A DNA stretch of 44,683 nucleotides from the IMG/VR virus record IMGVR_UViG_3300005617_000015, positions 1 through 44,683 of that record. The stretch is one strand, 5' to 3'. The notes beneath the pieces are model-generated. The model ran no database searches and had not been told where the DNA came from. It saw only the letters and a program-made list of their open reading frames with translations. The translations under genes were made by a program, and so were the position numbers. Positions within the stretch are counted from its first letter, which is position 1; each line of letters starts with the position of its first letter. Shown here one piece after another: positions 24,565 to 30,868 of the stretch. The stretch comes from a virus.

Positions 24565-25122
24565 TCAGGGACAGCGCAAGTGTGAATCCGTGACCTGTTT
24601 TCGCGCGATCCACTCGTCACCGGCCGCATCGAAAACCTCTGCGGCCTGGCCGACGCTCAGGCGCATGTCCCACAAATAGCTGACTGCCTCTCTCTCTTCT
24701 TCGAACGAGAAGAATCCAATCTCTTTGCGGTCGTCAAGCTGGGTAACGACGACGCTATACGGCGGGGTCGTTGGGCGATACCTGCCCCACCATGACGGTG
24801 GTGGCAGAGCCAACAGATACGGGCCACAATATTCATATTTTGGCTCGGTGATCGCAGTTAAACGGTCTTCGTTGAGTCGTTCCGCGATCAGTCGAACCGT
24901 TTTATATTGAAGGCCAGTTGCGGCCGAAATCGCATGTCGGTTCTTGCCATGGTCAAGCATGTCAATCACAGCCATGCGGACCTCCGGCGCGAGTTTTGAC
25001 GATTTCCACACTGTCCCGCTTGTCTTGGAGAAGTCGCAACGGCACCTAGCGCACCGGACGAACTTCCGCCCAGCGAGCGGGTAGTATTCGGCGCACTGGC
25101 AGCGGGGACAGATCAAAGCCAA
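24565..25122 (-). CDS. Zinc-ribbon plus helix-turn-helix protein, IS1595-transposase-like N-terminus
   Basis: The 185-residue protein starts with a zinc ribbon (Cys5, Cys8, Cys24, Cys27 in CPRC...CARC), followed by FSKTSGTVW, the junction typical of IS1595-type transposase N-termini. A homeodomain-like helix-turn-helix follows (VRMAVIDMLDHGKNRHAISAATGLQYKTVRLIAERL, ~48-83). There is no catalytic DDE domain. It is probably a DNA-binding regulator derived from a transposase. It lies next to the Thr tRNA. Confidence 0.75.
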   Translation of the reverse strand: MALICPRCQCAEYYPLAGRKFVRCARCRCDFSKTSGTVWKSSKLAPEVRMAVIDMLDHGKNRHAISAATGLQYKTVRLIAERLNEDRLTAITEPKYEYCGPYLLALPPPSWWGRYRPTTPPYSVVVTQLDDRKEIGFFSFEEEREAVSYLWDMRLSVGQAAEVFDAAGDEWIARKQVTDSHLRCP

Positions 25123-25131
25123 CCTCTAAAT

Positions 25132-25207
25132 TGGTGCCATCGGTCTCGGTTCGAACGGACGACCTGCTCACTACAAATGAGCTGCTCTACCACTGAGCTA
25201 CGATGGC
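25132..25207 (-). tRNA. tRNA-Thr (UGU), with a bulged base in the T stem
   Basis: The minus strand folds as a cloverleaf: acceptor GCCATCG with CGATGGC, D arm GCTCAGTGGTAGAGC, anticodon stem GCTCA with TGAGC, anticodon TGT in loop TTTGTAG, and encoded CCA at the end. It decodes ACA. The T stem is GTCCG on one side and CG-A-GAC on the other: one extra A (complement of base 25146) bulges out of an otherwise perfect stem. This may be a variant, an impaired tRNA or a sequencing error. Confidence 0.82.
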
Positions 25208-25215
25208 GAATTCGA

Positions 25216-25503
25216 TTAGTCCCCAAAGAAAAACACATCTAGCGTTTGACGAACTTCCGCAAGTTCGCGCCTCATTTGATAGAGCATGGTGTGCTCCTTA
25301 TGCGGCATTTCTCCTGTCAACCCCACTCGGTCAAGAAGATACCCCTGAACTTCTTCCATTCGCTTTACCGAGCGCGCCACCGCCAAAATTCTATCGTAAG
25401 TTATATCACCAGACGAAGGTGGTTGCCCCTGAGAATCTTTCATGATGTCGATCTTGTCAACAGCAGGCCCGGCAATAGGCGTCTTGGAAATGAGATCGTC
25501 CAT
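25216..25503 (-). CDS. Small hypothetical protein
   Basis: The 95-residue protein starts at the ATG with AGGAGA 8 nt upstream. An ATG at 25539, overlapping the preceding stop, would add 12 residues. The C-terminal half is helical (RILAVARSVKRMEEVQGYLLDRVG, MLYQMRRELAEVRQTLDVF). There are no cysteines or membrane segments. Not recognised. It is read just ahead of the Thr tRNA in the leftward operon. Confidence 0.62.
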   Translation of the reverse strand: MDDLISKTPIAGPAVDKIDIMKDSQGQPPSSGDITYDRILAVARSVKRMEEVQGYLLDRVGLTGEMPHKEHTMLYQMRRELAEVRQTLDVFFFGD

Positions 25504-25535
25504 CTGCTTCTCCTGTTTTATTGTCTCACTTGCAC

Positions 25536-25685
25536 TCATTGCCCAACTGCGCGGGCACCACGGATCACCCTTTCGATCTGAGTGATCGTTACCGCGACCT
25601 GCCCCTCGTCGTCTGTTCGCAGAGCGATTTTTACCAGCTCCCTGATCTCGGATAAGACTCTAGCCTCAGTATCGCGTCGCCCCAT
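25536..25685 (-). CDS. Small helical protein, 49 residues
   Basis: ATG at 25685 has GAGGAG upstream at ideal spacing. The peptide is a single charged helix (ARVLSEIRELVKIALRT, VAVTITQIERVIRGARA). The longer frame from 25847 begins inside the neighbouring gene and lacks a ribosome site. Its stop overlaps a possible start of the next gene (ATGA). Confidence 0.6.
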   Translation of the reverse strand: MGRRDTEARVLSEIRELVKIALRTDDEGQVAVTITQIERVIRGARAVGQ

Positions 25686-25698
25686 GGGGACTCCTCGC

Positions 25699-25884
25699 TT
25701 ATGAACCGCCGACTGCCGCCGCAGCCGGCTCGCACTTGATTTTAAAAAACGAAAGCTGCTTGGGCTGAATTTCGGCCGCTCGCGCAAGGCAAGCCTTCTC
25801 GGTGTCGAAAGTCTCTTTGAACGCCGGTTTCCACCATTCGCAACCAACGGCGGAGCAGGCTAGTCCGACCATCACGTAAAGCAT
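25699..25884 (-). CDS. Small exported or membrane-anchored protein
   Basis: The 61-residue protein has a short hydrophobic N-terminus (MLYVMVGLACSAVGCEW) and a C-terminal basic/aromatic stretch (PKQLSFFKIKCEPAAAA). The cysteines at the hydrophobic end (AC..., GC) could be a lipobox-like site, but the pattern is not clean. GGAGAGACAG lies before the ATG. The pattern FDTEKACLARAAE is common in small phage proteins of this kind. Not recognised. Confidence 0.62.
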   Translation of the reverse strand: MLYVMVGLACSAVGCEWWKPAFKETFDTEKACLARAAEIQPKQLSFFKIKCEPAAAAVGGS

Positions 25885-25974
25885 CTGTCTCTCCTGCGGT
25901 GGCTGTTTAGCAGTGAAATTGTTGGATCAGAGAGAAGCAAGAATCTTGGCGCGCACTCCACAGAACGTAGACCA

Positions 25975-26181
25975 CTATTGGGCGCCCACAGAGCCGTCGT
26001 TTTCTTGCCGAGGAACTACCAAAGGGAGAACCTCTCCTCCAACTGCCGGTGTTATTTCGCCACCGCCGGCTGGGCTAATCGATATTCCGCAATCGCAATC
26101 ATGGCACCAAAAACCATCCGCAGTAGCCGTCATTGGCTTGCAGCATAACGGACAATCCTCATTTTGCGCTTCGTTGCTCAT
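25975..26181 (-). CDS. Small zinc-binding protein
   Basis: The 68-residue protein has a four-cysteine cluster (CPLCCKP...WCHDCDCG, residues ~10-32), which suggests a small zinc ribbon. The tail is Pro/Gly-rich. AGGAAG lies upstream of ATG 26181. Such ribbons are typical of small phage nucleic-acid or protein-binding proteins. The 90 bases between it and the 61-residue gene hold nothing convincing. Confidence 0.62.
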   Translation of the reverse strand: MSNEAQNEDCPLCCKPMTATADGFWCHDCDCGISISPAGGGEITPAVGGEVLPLVVPRQENDGSVGAQ

Positions 26182-26194
26182 GATCGCTTCCTGC

Positions 26195-26425
26195 TCAACT
26201 GCGCTGATGTGACCTGGCTTGGCTAAATCGACCACCAGGCGCATGCGGATTGCGCAGACAGCTTTTGCACGTAACCCCGTCCCATGAACCGTATACGGCT
26301 TTGATCGGATTGGACTTGTCATAAGCAAGATACTCGCCGGCTCCGATGGTCTTATAAGCGACAATACCGCACGTCGTCATTCCATCGTGACGAATGCAGG
26401 AAGCCCCGATCTTGTGAACAACCAT
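26195..26425 (-). CDS. Small putative zinc-binding phage protein
   Basis: The 76-residue protein has the pattern CIRHDGMTTCG near the N-terminus and VTCKSCLRN near residue 55. This Cys/His spacing recurs in a common family of tiny phage proteins thought to bind zinc. AGGAAATC precedes ATG 26425. Function unknown. Confidence 0.66.
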   Translation of the reverse strand: MVVHKIGASCIRHDGMTTCGIVAYKTIGAGEYLAYDKSNPIKAVYGSWDGVTCKSCLRNPHAPGGRFSQARSHQRS

Positions 26426-26472
26426 GATGATTTCCTATCTGCTTCAGCGTTGTTCGGTCATCTGTGAAAGTG

Positions 26473-26548
26473 TGGCGCGCCCCGAAGGATTCGAACCTTC
26501 GACCCCGAGCTTAGAAGGCTCGTGCTCTATCCGCTGAGCTAGGGGCGC
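26473..26548 (-). tRNA. tRNA-Arg (UCU)
   Basis: The minus strand forms a canonical cloverleaf: acceptor GCGCCCC with GGGGCGC, D arm GCTCAGCGGATAGAGC, anticodon stem CGAGC with GCTCG, anticodon TCT in loop CTTCTAA, T arm GAAGG TTCGAAT CCTTC, discriminator G and encoded CCA. All stems are perfect. It decodes AGA, which is rare in GC-rich alphaproteobacteria, so it may support late phage translation. Bacterial tRNA genes are common attachment sites, but this copy is complete and ~1.7 kb from the integrase. Confidence 0.95.
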
Positions 26549-26555
26549 GGTGACG

Positions 26556-26756
26556 CTACTTGCGGGCGCGTTTGGGAGGCTTCGTGCTGACCACCATTTC
26601 GGCCTCGGTCGTCTCGATGAGCTGATAGGTGCCGACGACGGTCTTGCCGCCGATGTCCACCATGCCGTACATCTCTTCGCCAGCAACCATGTATGGTTCG
26701 TCGTTGCGCGGCTCTTCCCACTTTACAAAAATAGTCTTCGGGAACGTCTTAGCCAT
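26556..26756 (-). CDS. Small conserved-type protein, paralogue of 26998-27195
   Basis: The 66-residue protein begins MAKTFPKTIFVKWEEP and ends in a basic tail (TKPPKRARK). It shares its overall pattern with the protein at 26998: an FVKW/FVKV start, GGKTVVGTYQLIE against GQTVAIGRYELVE, and the TKP..R.RK end. GAGGAGAG precedes ATG 26756. It is probably a small beta-barrel-like, nucleic-acid-compatible fold with a basic tail. Function unknown. Confidence 0.7.
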   Translation of the reverse strand: MAKTFPKTIFVKWEEPRNDEPYMVAGEEMYGMVDIGGKTVVGTYQLIETTEAEMVVSTKPPKRARK

Positions 26757-26798
26757 AGTTCTCTCCTCTGGGTTAAAAGTCAGACTGATGCTGTTCGG

Positions 26799-26981
26799 TC
26801 AAAAGCGATAGGCGGTCGGGTGAACCTTGTGGGGGTTCGCCTTGTGCCAGTCGCTATAGGCCGGTAAAAGCTTCTCCCGCAGCTCATTCACCATCTCATC
26901 CTTGCCATTCCGAAGCCTCGCCACGTCGTCAGCGATCAGAAACAGCTTGTAGCATTCGTCATCGTCAAAGGTGATCGGCAT
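26799..26981 (-). CDS. Small hypothetical protein between the paralogues
   Basis: The 60-residue protein is helical (ECYKLFLIADDVARLRNGKDEMVNELREKLLPAYSDWHKANP). GGAGAG lies 7 nt before ATG 26981. Longer upstream frames run into the next gene and lack ribosome sites. It separates two paralogous genes, so it may have arrived with or after the duplication. Confidence 0.65.
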   Translation of the reverse strand: MPITFDDDECYKLFLIADDVARLRNGKDEMVNELREKLLPAYSDWHKANPHKVHPTAYRF

Positions 26982-26997
26982 CACAACTCTCCATTCG

Positions 26998-27195
26998 TCA
27001 CTTGCGACGCCGTTTTGGCTTGGTCGGGACGATCTGCGCAACGCCGACCGCATCAGCCAGCTCGACCAACTCGTAGCGACCGATGGCAACCGTCTGTCCC
27101 ATCTCGACGAGGTATTCGGCCTTGTCGGCAGTGTTGAAAAACTCTTCGCCGCGACTGCCGTCCACCTTAACAAAAAGCTGCTTTGGCAATTTCAT
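26998..27195 (-). CDS. Small conserved-type protein, paralogue of 26556-26756
   Basis: The 65-residue protein starts MKLPKQLFVKVDG and ends PTKPKRRRK. It aligns over its whole length with the 66-residue protein at 26556 at low but clear similarity. GGAGAGACC precedes ATG 27195. Duplicated small genes in the distal operon suggest useful but replaceable functions. No known family. Confidence 0.7.
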   Translation of the reverse strand: MKLPKQLFVKVDGSRGEEFFNTADKAEYLVEMGQTVAIGRYELVELADAVGVAQIVPTKPKRRRK

Positions 27196-27230
27196 TTGGT
27201 CTCTCCTGTGTTGCGCCACACTGGCGCCGT

Positions 27231-27428
27231 CTACTGAATATCTCTGGGGCGAAGGCACTCGTAGCGGGCGCCGAACGATCGCTTCCACGAGCCGCCAGCA
27301 TCGACGCAGGCCTTCATCATGAAGGCGGTCTGCTTGTCCTCCTCCATGGAGGACTGAGCGGTCCAGTATGAGATGGCCGCAATCATCAGAACGCTTGCGG
27401 TTGCCCATGTGACGTGGTTTTTCGTCAT
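27231..27428 (-). CDS. Small membrane or exported protein
   Basis: The 65-residue protein has an N-terminal membrane segment (VTWATASVLMIAAISYWTA) and a soluble part with two cysteines (KACVDAGGSW and YECLRPRDIQ). Single-anchor proteins with a Cys pair facing the periplasm recur in rhizobial phages. AAGG lies 9 nt before ATG 27428; TTG 27434 is possible. Confidence 0.65.
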   Translation of the reverse strand: MTKNHVTWATASVLMIAAISYWTAQSSMEEDKQTAFMMKACVDAGGSWKRSFGARYECLRPRDIQ

Positions 27429-27451
27429 GCTCAATTGCCTTGCCTAATCGG

Positions 27452-27679
27452 TTATGGCAGCGCGTTATATTCGCGAACGGCGGTTTCCTTGAGCCCGCCG
27501 ATGTAGATGGTCTTTACGCCCAAAAGAACCTGATACAGCGGGGCCGTCAGTCCAATGCAAAATTGAAGGCGCTTCACTTCGCCGCCGGCTGACGCGCTGG
27601 CGCTGGCGTAATCCTGCCACGAGCGGCGCTGGAGTTCGATGTATTCGGCCAAATCCTTCTCTGCTATCGTATGGCTCAT
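27452..27679 (-). CDS. Small hypothetical protein
   Basis: The 75-residue protein has a helical first half (IAEKDLAEYIELQRRSWQDYASASASAGG) and a hydrophobic second half (CIGLTAPLYQVLLGVKTIYIGG). GGGAGAG precedes the ATG at 27679, which overlaps the previous stop. Not recognised. Confidence 0.64.
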   Translation of the reverse strand: MSHTIAEKDLAEYIELQRRSWQDYASASASAGGEVKRLQFCIGLTAPLYQVLLGVKTIYIGGLKETAVREYNALP

Positions 27680-27888
27680 CGGCTCTCTCCCTGTCGAAGT
27701 TGGGATGTGTCCGGCAGCGGATCCCAGTGATCACCCAAGGCCGGAGCGCGCGTCATCTTCCCGCAAATAGCGCAGCGGAAAAATACCGAATGGTTGTCGT
27801 GTCCGACCATGCCGGGACAGCCGCTGAAGACGCATAGCAGGCCGAACCAGTTAGCGAGATGGGCGGGAGCTCTTGCCTTTGCGAACAT
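27676..27888 (-). CDS. Small zinc-ribbon-like protein
   Basis: The 70-residue protein holds FRCAICGKMTRAPALGDHW, a C-x2-C followed by a spaced His, and two more cysteines at its start (LLCVFSGC). This suggests a small zinc site. ATG 27888 follows AGGGGCAAG. Its stop overlaps the next gene's start (ATGA). A longer frame from 28065 overlaps the upstream gene and has no ribosome site. Confidence 0.58.
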   Translation of the reverse strand: MFAKARAPAHLANWFGLLCVFSGCPGMVGHDNHSVFFRCAICGKMTRAPALGDHWDPLPDTSQLRQGESR

Positions 27889-27908
27889 CACTTGCCCCTG
27901 CACTGCGC

Positions 27909-28181
27909 TTAAGAGGCCAGAAGGCGGTGAAGGTCGGCCGACTGCCGCGCGAGCGAGTCGAGGTTCTGCCTGCGCTTCTCCGGCACCCAATCCGGCATGA
28001 GGTAATCGATCCATTCCTCGGGCGGGCGCGTCATCCCGTCCATGATCTCGAGGATGTTCGAGCACCGCCGGCCGATCTGGCTGTCGTAGCCGTACTTGGC
28101 TCGGGTCCTCTTCAGAACGGTCGTCGCGCTCGGCGCGTTTTCCAAATCTTCTTTCGTTCCGCTGATTTCGGTGGCGTCCAT
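27909..28181 (-). CDS. Small helical hypothetical protein
   Basis: The 90-residue protein has a cluster of aromatic and acidic residues (RPPEEWIDYLMPDWVPEKRR) and a helical end (NLDSLARQSADLHRLL). AAGGAAAG precedes ATG 28181. It is the first gene after the integrase on this strand, 63 nt beyond its stop. No motif. Confidence 0.65.
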   Translation of the reverse strand: MDATEISGTKEDLENAPSATTVLKRTRAKYGYDSQIGRRCSNILEIMDGMTRPPEEWIDYLMPDWVPEKRRQNLDSLARQSADLHRLLAS

Positions 28182-28244
28182 CGGGGGTGCTTTCCTTGCA
28201 AGTGATTGATATTGCTTGGCCGGGTGGAATTCCCAGGGCTTTGC

Positions 28245-29381
28245 CTATTCTTCTAAGTCGCTATCAATACTAACAGATTTCTCGATTTGGAAAACATCTT
28301 TCTTGCTGTTTTCCAAATCTTGATCTGTTCTGGCCTTCTGCGCCCACATGAAAAGGATCTTGTTTTCCTGATCGACGTGGCGCGTGTAGTGCGCACCCAT
28401 GCGGGTGTCGCGATCGCCAAGAGCGGCTGCAACCTGGTCGTCATTGGCGCCGGTCAGCCGCTTGATCTCCGCAGCGAAGGTGACACGCAGGCCGTGCTCG
28501 GTCAGGCCGGGCTCTACCAGTCCATCCCGCGCAAGCTGTGTCAGGAAGTTGCTCGACGCCTTCTGAAGCTTGTAGGGTGTCTCCCACGGCTTGCCCTTGC
28601 GGAGCGCGATCGGGCCAGTCGCGTTCTGCGGCCTGATCTTGGCAAGGTAGGCTTGGAGCTCTGGCGATGCCGGCAGCCAGTGCGCCTCGGCGTTCTTCTT
28701 GTGGCGCATACGGAAGCACATGCCGAACCGCGGGTCCGGCTGATAGTTCTCCCAGGTCACGACCACGATGCTCTGGCTGCGGTAGCCGAGGTGCCGGGCG
28801 AGCATGTAGGGCGTCTTGAGCGCGTCCCGAGCGCGGGCCATGACCGTCTGCCATTCCTCCGGCCGCCACTCGCGGTTGGCGTGCGGGTCGGTCTTGGACG
28901 CGCGCTTGATCCCAAGTGCCGGGTTGATCTTCATCCAGCCCCGCGGGAGCGCCAGCGCGAACATGGACGATAGCGCCGTCATCATCTTGTCGGCGAAGGC
29001 CGGCCACTTCTCTCGAACGCATCGATCCCGCGCCTCGTAGATGTCGGCGGTCGTCAGGTCGGCGAGCGGAAAATCAAACTCCGGTTCCAGGTATTTCAGC
29101 CGGTCCTTGTATTCTTCCTGTGTGGTCTTGCTGAGCGCCTTGAACTCGGCGGACTGCGTAAACCATTGCACCAGCCATCCCAGGCTTTGCTCGGGGTATG
29201 TCCGCTTGCGGCGACGCACATTGTAGGCGCCGAGCATGTCGGGCTGAGCCAGTCGCTTCCGCAGCGCGTCCCGAGATCCCTCGAAGCCGCGCAGCAGCGC
29301 ATGCCCGGTTGATCGGACATAGACGTAATACTTCCCGCGGGAGCGGGCGATCTTAAGCCCTTCCAGCTTCACCTTGACCAC
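28245..29381 (-). CDS. Tyrosine recombinase (phage integrase)
   Basis: The 378-residue protein joins phage and host attachment sites and, with an excisionase, reverses the reaction. An N-terminal arm and core-binding part spans ~1-150. The catalytic domain shows Arg201 (HLGYRSQSIVVVTW), His296-x-x-Arg299 (EHGLRVTF) and Tyr332 (GAHYTRHVDQ), the catalytic set of tyrosine recombinases. Start is GTG 29381 with GGAGAG 5-8 nt upstream; it overlaps the end of the excisionase-like gene. No attP repeat could be identified. The last ~40 residues are acidic and polar. Confidence 0.93.
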   Translation of the reverse strand: MVKVKLEGLKIARSRGKYYVYVRSTGHALLRGFEGSRDALRKRLAQPDMLGAYNVRRRKRTYPEQSLGWLVQWFTQSAEFKALSKTTQEEYKDRLKYLEPEFDFPLADLTTADIYEARDRCVREKWPAFADKMMTALSSMFALALPRGWMKINPALGIKRASKTDPHANREWRPEEWQTVMARARDALKTPYMLARHLGYRSQSIVVVTWENYQPDPRFGMCFRMRHKKNAEAHWLPASPELQAYLAKIRPQNATGPIALRKGKPWETPYKLQKASSNFLTQLARDGLVEPGLTEHGLRVTFAAEIKRLTGANDDQVAAALGDRDTRMGAHYTRHVDQENKILFMWAQKARTDQDLENSKKDVFQIEKSVSIDSDLEE

Positions 29382-29604
29382 CTAGTCTCTCCCCGAACCG
29401 TCGTCCTGTCGGGGATGTTTGCCTGTTCGGGTCGAGCGCCGCAAGCCAGCCGTCGAGGCTTGTCCGCAGCCATCGGTTCCCGCGTGTGGATTCCGTGAGC
29501 GATATCGGCTTGATCGGGCAGGCGTTCTTGAACGTCACGACGGACAGGCCGCAATACTCCGCGGCCTCCGCAAGGTTCAGTGCTGCCGGCCAGCGCTCGC
29601 TCAT
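29353..29604 (-). CDS. Excisionase / AlpA-like small DNA-binding protein
   Basis: The 83-residue protein has the winged-helix-type pattern LNLAEAAEYCGLSVVTFKNACPI (residues ~9-31), typical of AlpA/Xis-like directionality factors, then a basic strand region (RGNRWLRTSLDGWLAALDPN). It overlaps the integrase start by 29 nt, as xis-int pairs often do. It probably helps direct excision or regulates int. Start ATG 29604 follows AGGTGACAA. A 29369-29611 frame on the same strand is its shadow. Confidence 0.82.
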   Translation of the reverse strand: MSERWPAALNLAEAAEYCGLSVVTFKNACPIKPISLTESTRGNRWLRTSLDGWLAALDPNRQTSPTGRRFGERLGGQGEAGRA

Positions 29605-29646
29605 TTGTCACCTAGCTCCTTCGACGTCAGCGGGGATGTGGTCATG

Positions 29647-29850
29647 TCAGCCGCCGATCTTGCCGAAGCCGGGTTCAACGTCGCCCATGATGGTCTCGAT
29701 CATCGCCTCGTCCTGCGACAAGCCCCGGACATTCTCGCAATCCTCAAGCGCGGCGGATGCCTTCAGTCCTGTCATACCGCAGAGCCGGCACGTACCGATG
29801 AAGGGCATTCCGGGACCTTTGGGCGAAGTACGTTCTACGTGATGTTTCAT
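29647..29850 (-). CDS. Small zinc-binding hypothetical protein
   Basis: The 67-residue protein has CRLCGMTG near residue 21 and an acidic helix (ASAALEDCENVRGLSQDEAMIETIM). ATG 29850 overlaps the previous stop (ATGA). Small CxxC proteins like this are frequent in the early operons of rhizobial phages. Role unknown. Confidence 0.65.
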   Translation of the reverse strand: MKHHVERTSPKGPGMPFIGTCRLCGMTGLKASAALEDCENVRGLSQDEAMIETIMGDVEPGFGKIGG

Positions 29851-30287
29851 TTTTCACTTCCACGGTTGTTTGAGGAGATTTGGGACGCGGTGCGGCGAGG
29901 GGCTGCGAGCTGTGCTTTGCGGGGCCAGTGGCCATGCCGGCGCCGCTCGATCTTGATCATGCGGCGCCCCCACTCGAACATGAATCCGGGGATGTCGCGG
30001 CGGACGTCTTCAACCATTTCGCGGACGGTTTCGTGAAGCATGCCGAACACGTTGCAGCAAAAGCAGGTGACGGAAATCTCCGCCCATCGGCGAAGCTCCA
30101 TACAACCTTCGCACTCGGTATAGACGTCAACATGGCCGTCCCACTTACCGCTGGAGCGCTTGTAGGACTCACCCTTGGCTATCGGCCCGTAGCACTCGGA
30201 GCACTTGTGCGGCTTCCGCGCCTTGACGACGCCCTGGGTGAAAAACGACGGCACGTCTCCGTCATAGTCGCATTCGCAATAGCTCAC
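29847..30287 (-). CDS. Cys-rich zinc-binding phage protein
   Basis: The 146-residue protein starts at GTG 30287, which overlaps the preceding stop (GTGA). It has three Cys groups: CECDYDG at the start, HKCSECYGPIAKGESYKR at ~28-45, and TECEGCMELRRW plus TCFCCNVF at ~58-80. This matches a common phage family in which the ribbon binds zinc and the middle holds a GKWDG motif. The C-terminus is basic (RRRHGHWPRKAQ) and could bind nucleic acid. Function unknown. Confidence 0.75.
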   Translation of the reverse strand: MSYCECDYDGDVPSFFTQGVVKARKPHKCSECYGPIAKGESYKRSSGKWDGHVDVYTECEGCMELRRWAEISVTCFCCNVFGMLHETVREMVEDVRRDIPGFMFEWGRRMIKIERRRHGHWPRKAQLAAPRRTASQISSNNRGSEK

Positions 30288-30478
30288 GACGCGCCCCCGC
30301 ACTGATCTGAAGGCAGCGCAGCTATGGCAACCTCTTTGCACCATTTCCACGCCTCGAAGGCGGTAGGGATCGCTTCGCTGCCGGCGATGTCCTGAAGGGC
30401 TTGCTTAAGCTTTCGGACCTCAGCCTGCGCCTCAGTCAGTGCGTCCAGCGCGGCGTATTTGTCCTGGAGGTCGGTCAC
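30284..30478 (-). CDS. Small coiled-coil protein
   Basis: The 64-residue protein starts at GTG 30478 with GGAGGAGAG 5-10 nt upstream, so use of GTG is well supported. It forms a helix (ALDALTEAQAEVRKLKQALQDIAGSE) followed by a second short helix with two Trp/Cys residues (WKWCKEVAIAALPS). Overlapping GTGA junctions lie on both sides. Not recognised, though small proteins with a helix before AFEAWKWCKEVA-like tails are common in phages. Confidence 0.66.
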   Translation of the reverse strand: MTDLQDKYAALDALTEAQAEVRKLKQALQDIAGSEAIPTAFEAWKWCKEVAIAALPSDQCGGAS

Positions 30479-30684
30479 AGTTTCTCTCCTCCCACAGGAT
30501 CGCCAGTGGTGTTCGCCTCGAACACCTCCTTGCATTGGACGCAGCGAACTAGAGAATGGCCGTCGATCTTGGTCGGAGGGGAAAAGAACCAGTTAAGATC
30601 GCAACATGGACAGGATCGGCCCATCTTCGTCATGATTTCCTGCTCGCGTTCGGTAAGAGGCGTGATGTTGCGGTAATCAGCCAT
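30475..30684 (-). CDS. Small zinc-ribbon protein
   Basis: The 69-residue protein has two Cys pairs, CPCC at ~25-28 and CVQC at ~48-51, 20 residues apart, a zinc-ribbon pattern. The N-terminus is a charged helix. ATG 30684 lies 8 nt inside the preceding gene. It is probably a small nucleic-acid or protein-binding factor. Confidence 0.68.
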   Translation of the reverse strand: MADYRNITPLTEREQEIMTKMGRSCPCCDLNWFFSPPTKIDGHSLVRCVQCKEVFEANTTGDPVGGEKL

Positions 30685-30868
30685 CGGCTCTCTCCGTCGT
30701 CACAACTCCGGACACATGAGCGCGAGTCCGCTCCGCTAACATGTCGCGGGAGACGCGCAACTTAGTCCGCAGTGATCTCACAACGGGCGGCAAATCTGCG
30801 TCGCTGGGGAATTCAAGCCGAAGGATTGCGAGTATGGTCACGATCTCGGTAAGGGTAAGATCAGTCAT
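30677..30868 (-). CDS. Small hypothetical protein
   Basis: The 63-residue protein starts MTDLTLTEIVTILAIL and ends with a basic region (LRTKLRVSRDMLAERTRAHVSG). CAGGAG lies 6-9 nt before ATG 30868. It overlaps genes at both ends. The mixed hydrophobic start is too short for a signal. Not recognised. Confidence 0.62.
   Translation of the reverse strand: MTDLTLTEIVTILAILRLEFPSDADLPPVVRSLRTKLRVSRDMLAERTRAHVSGVVTTERADG

Noticed and set aside
26473-26548. The Arg tRNA as the phage attachment site
   Set aside because: It is complete with CCA and lies ~1.7 kb from the integrase, whereas attP usually carries only the 3' part of a tRNA. No repeated core could be tested without the host sequence.
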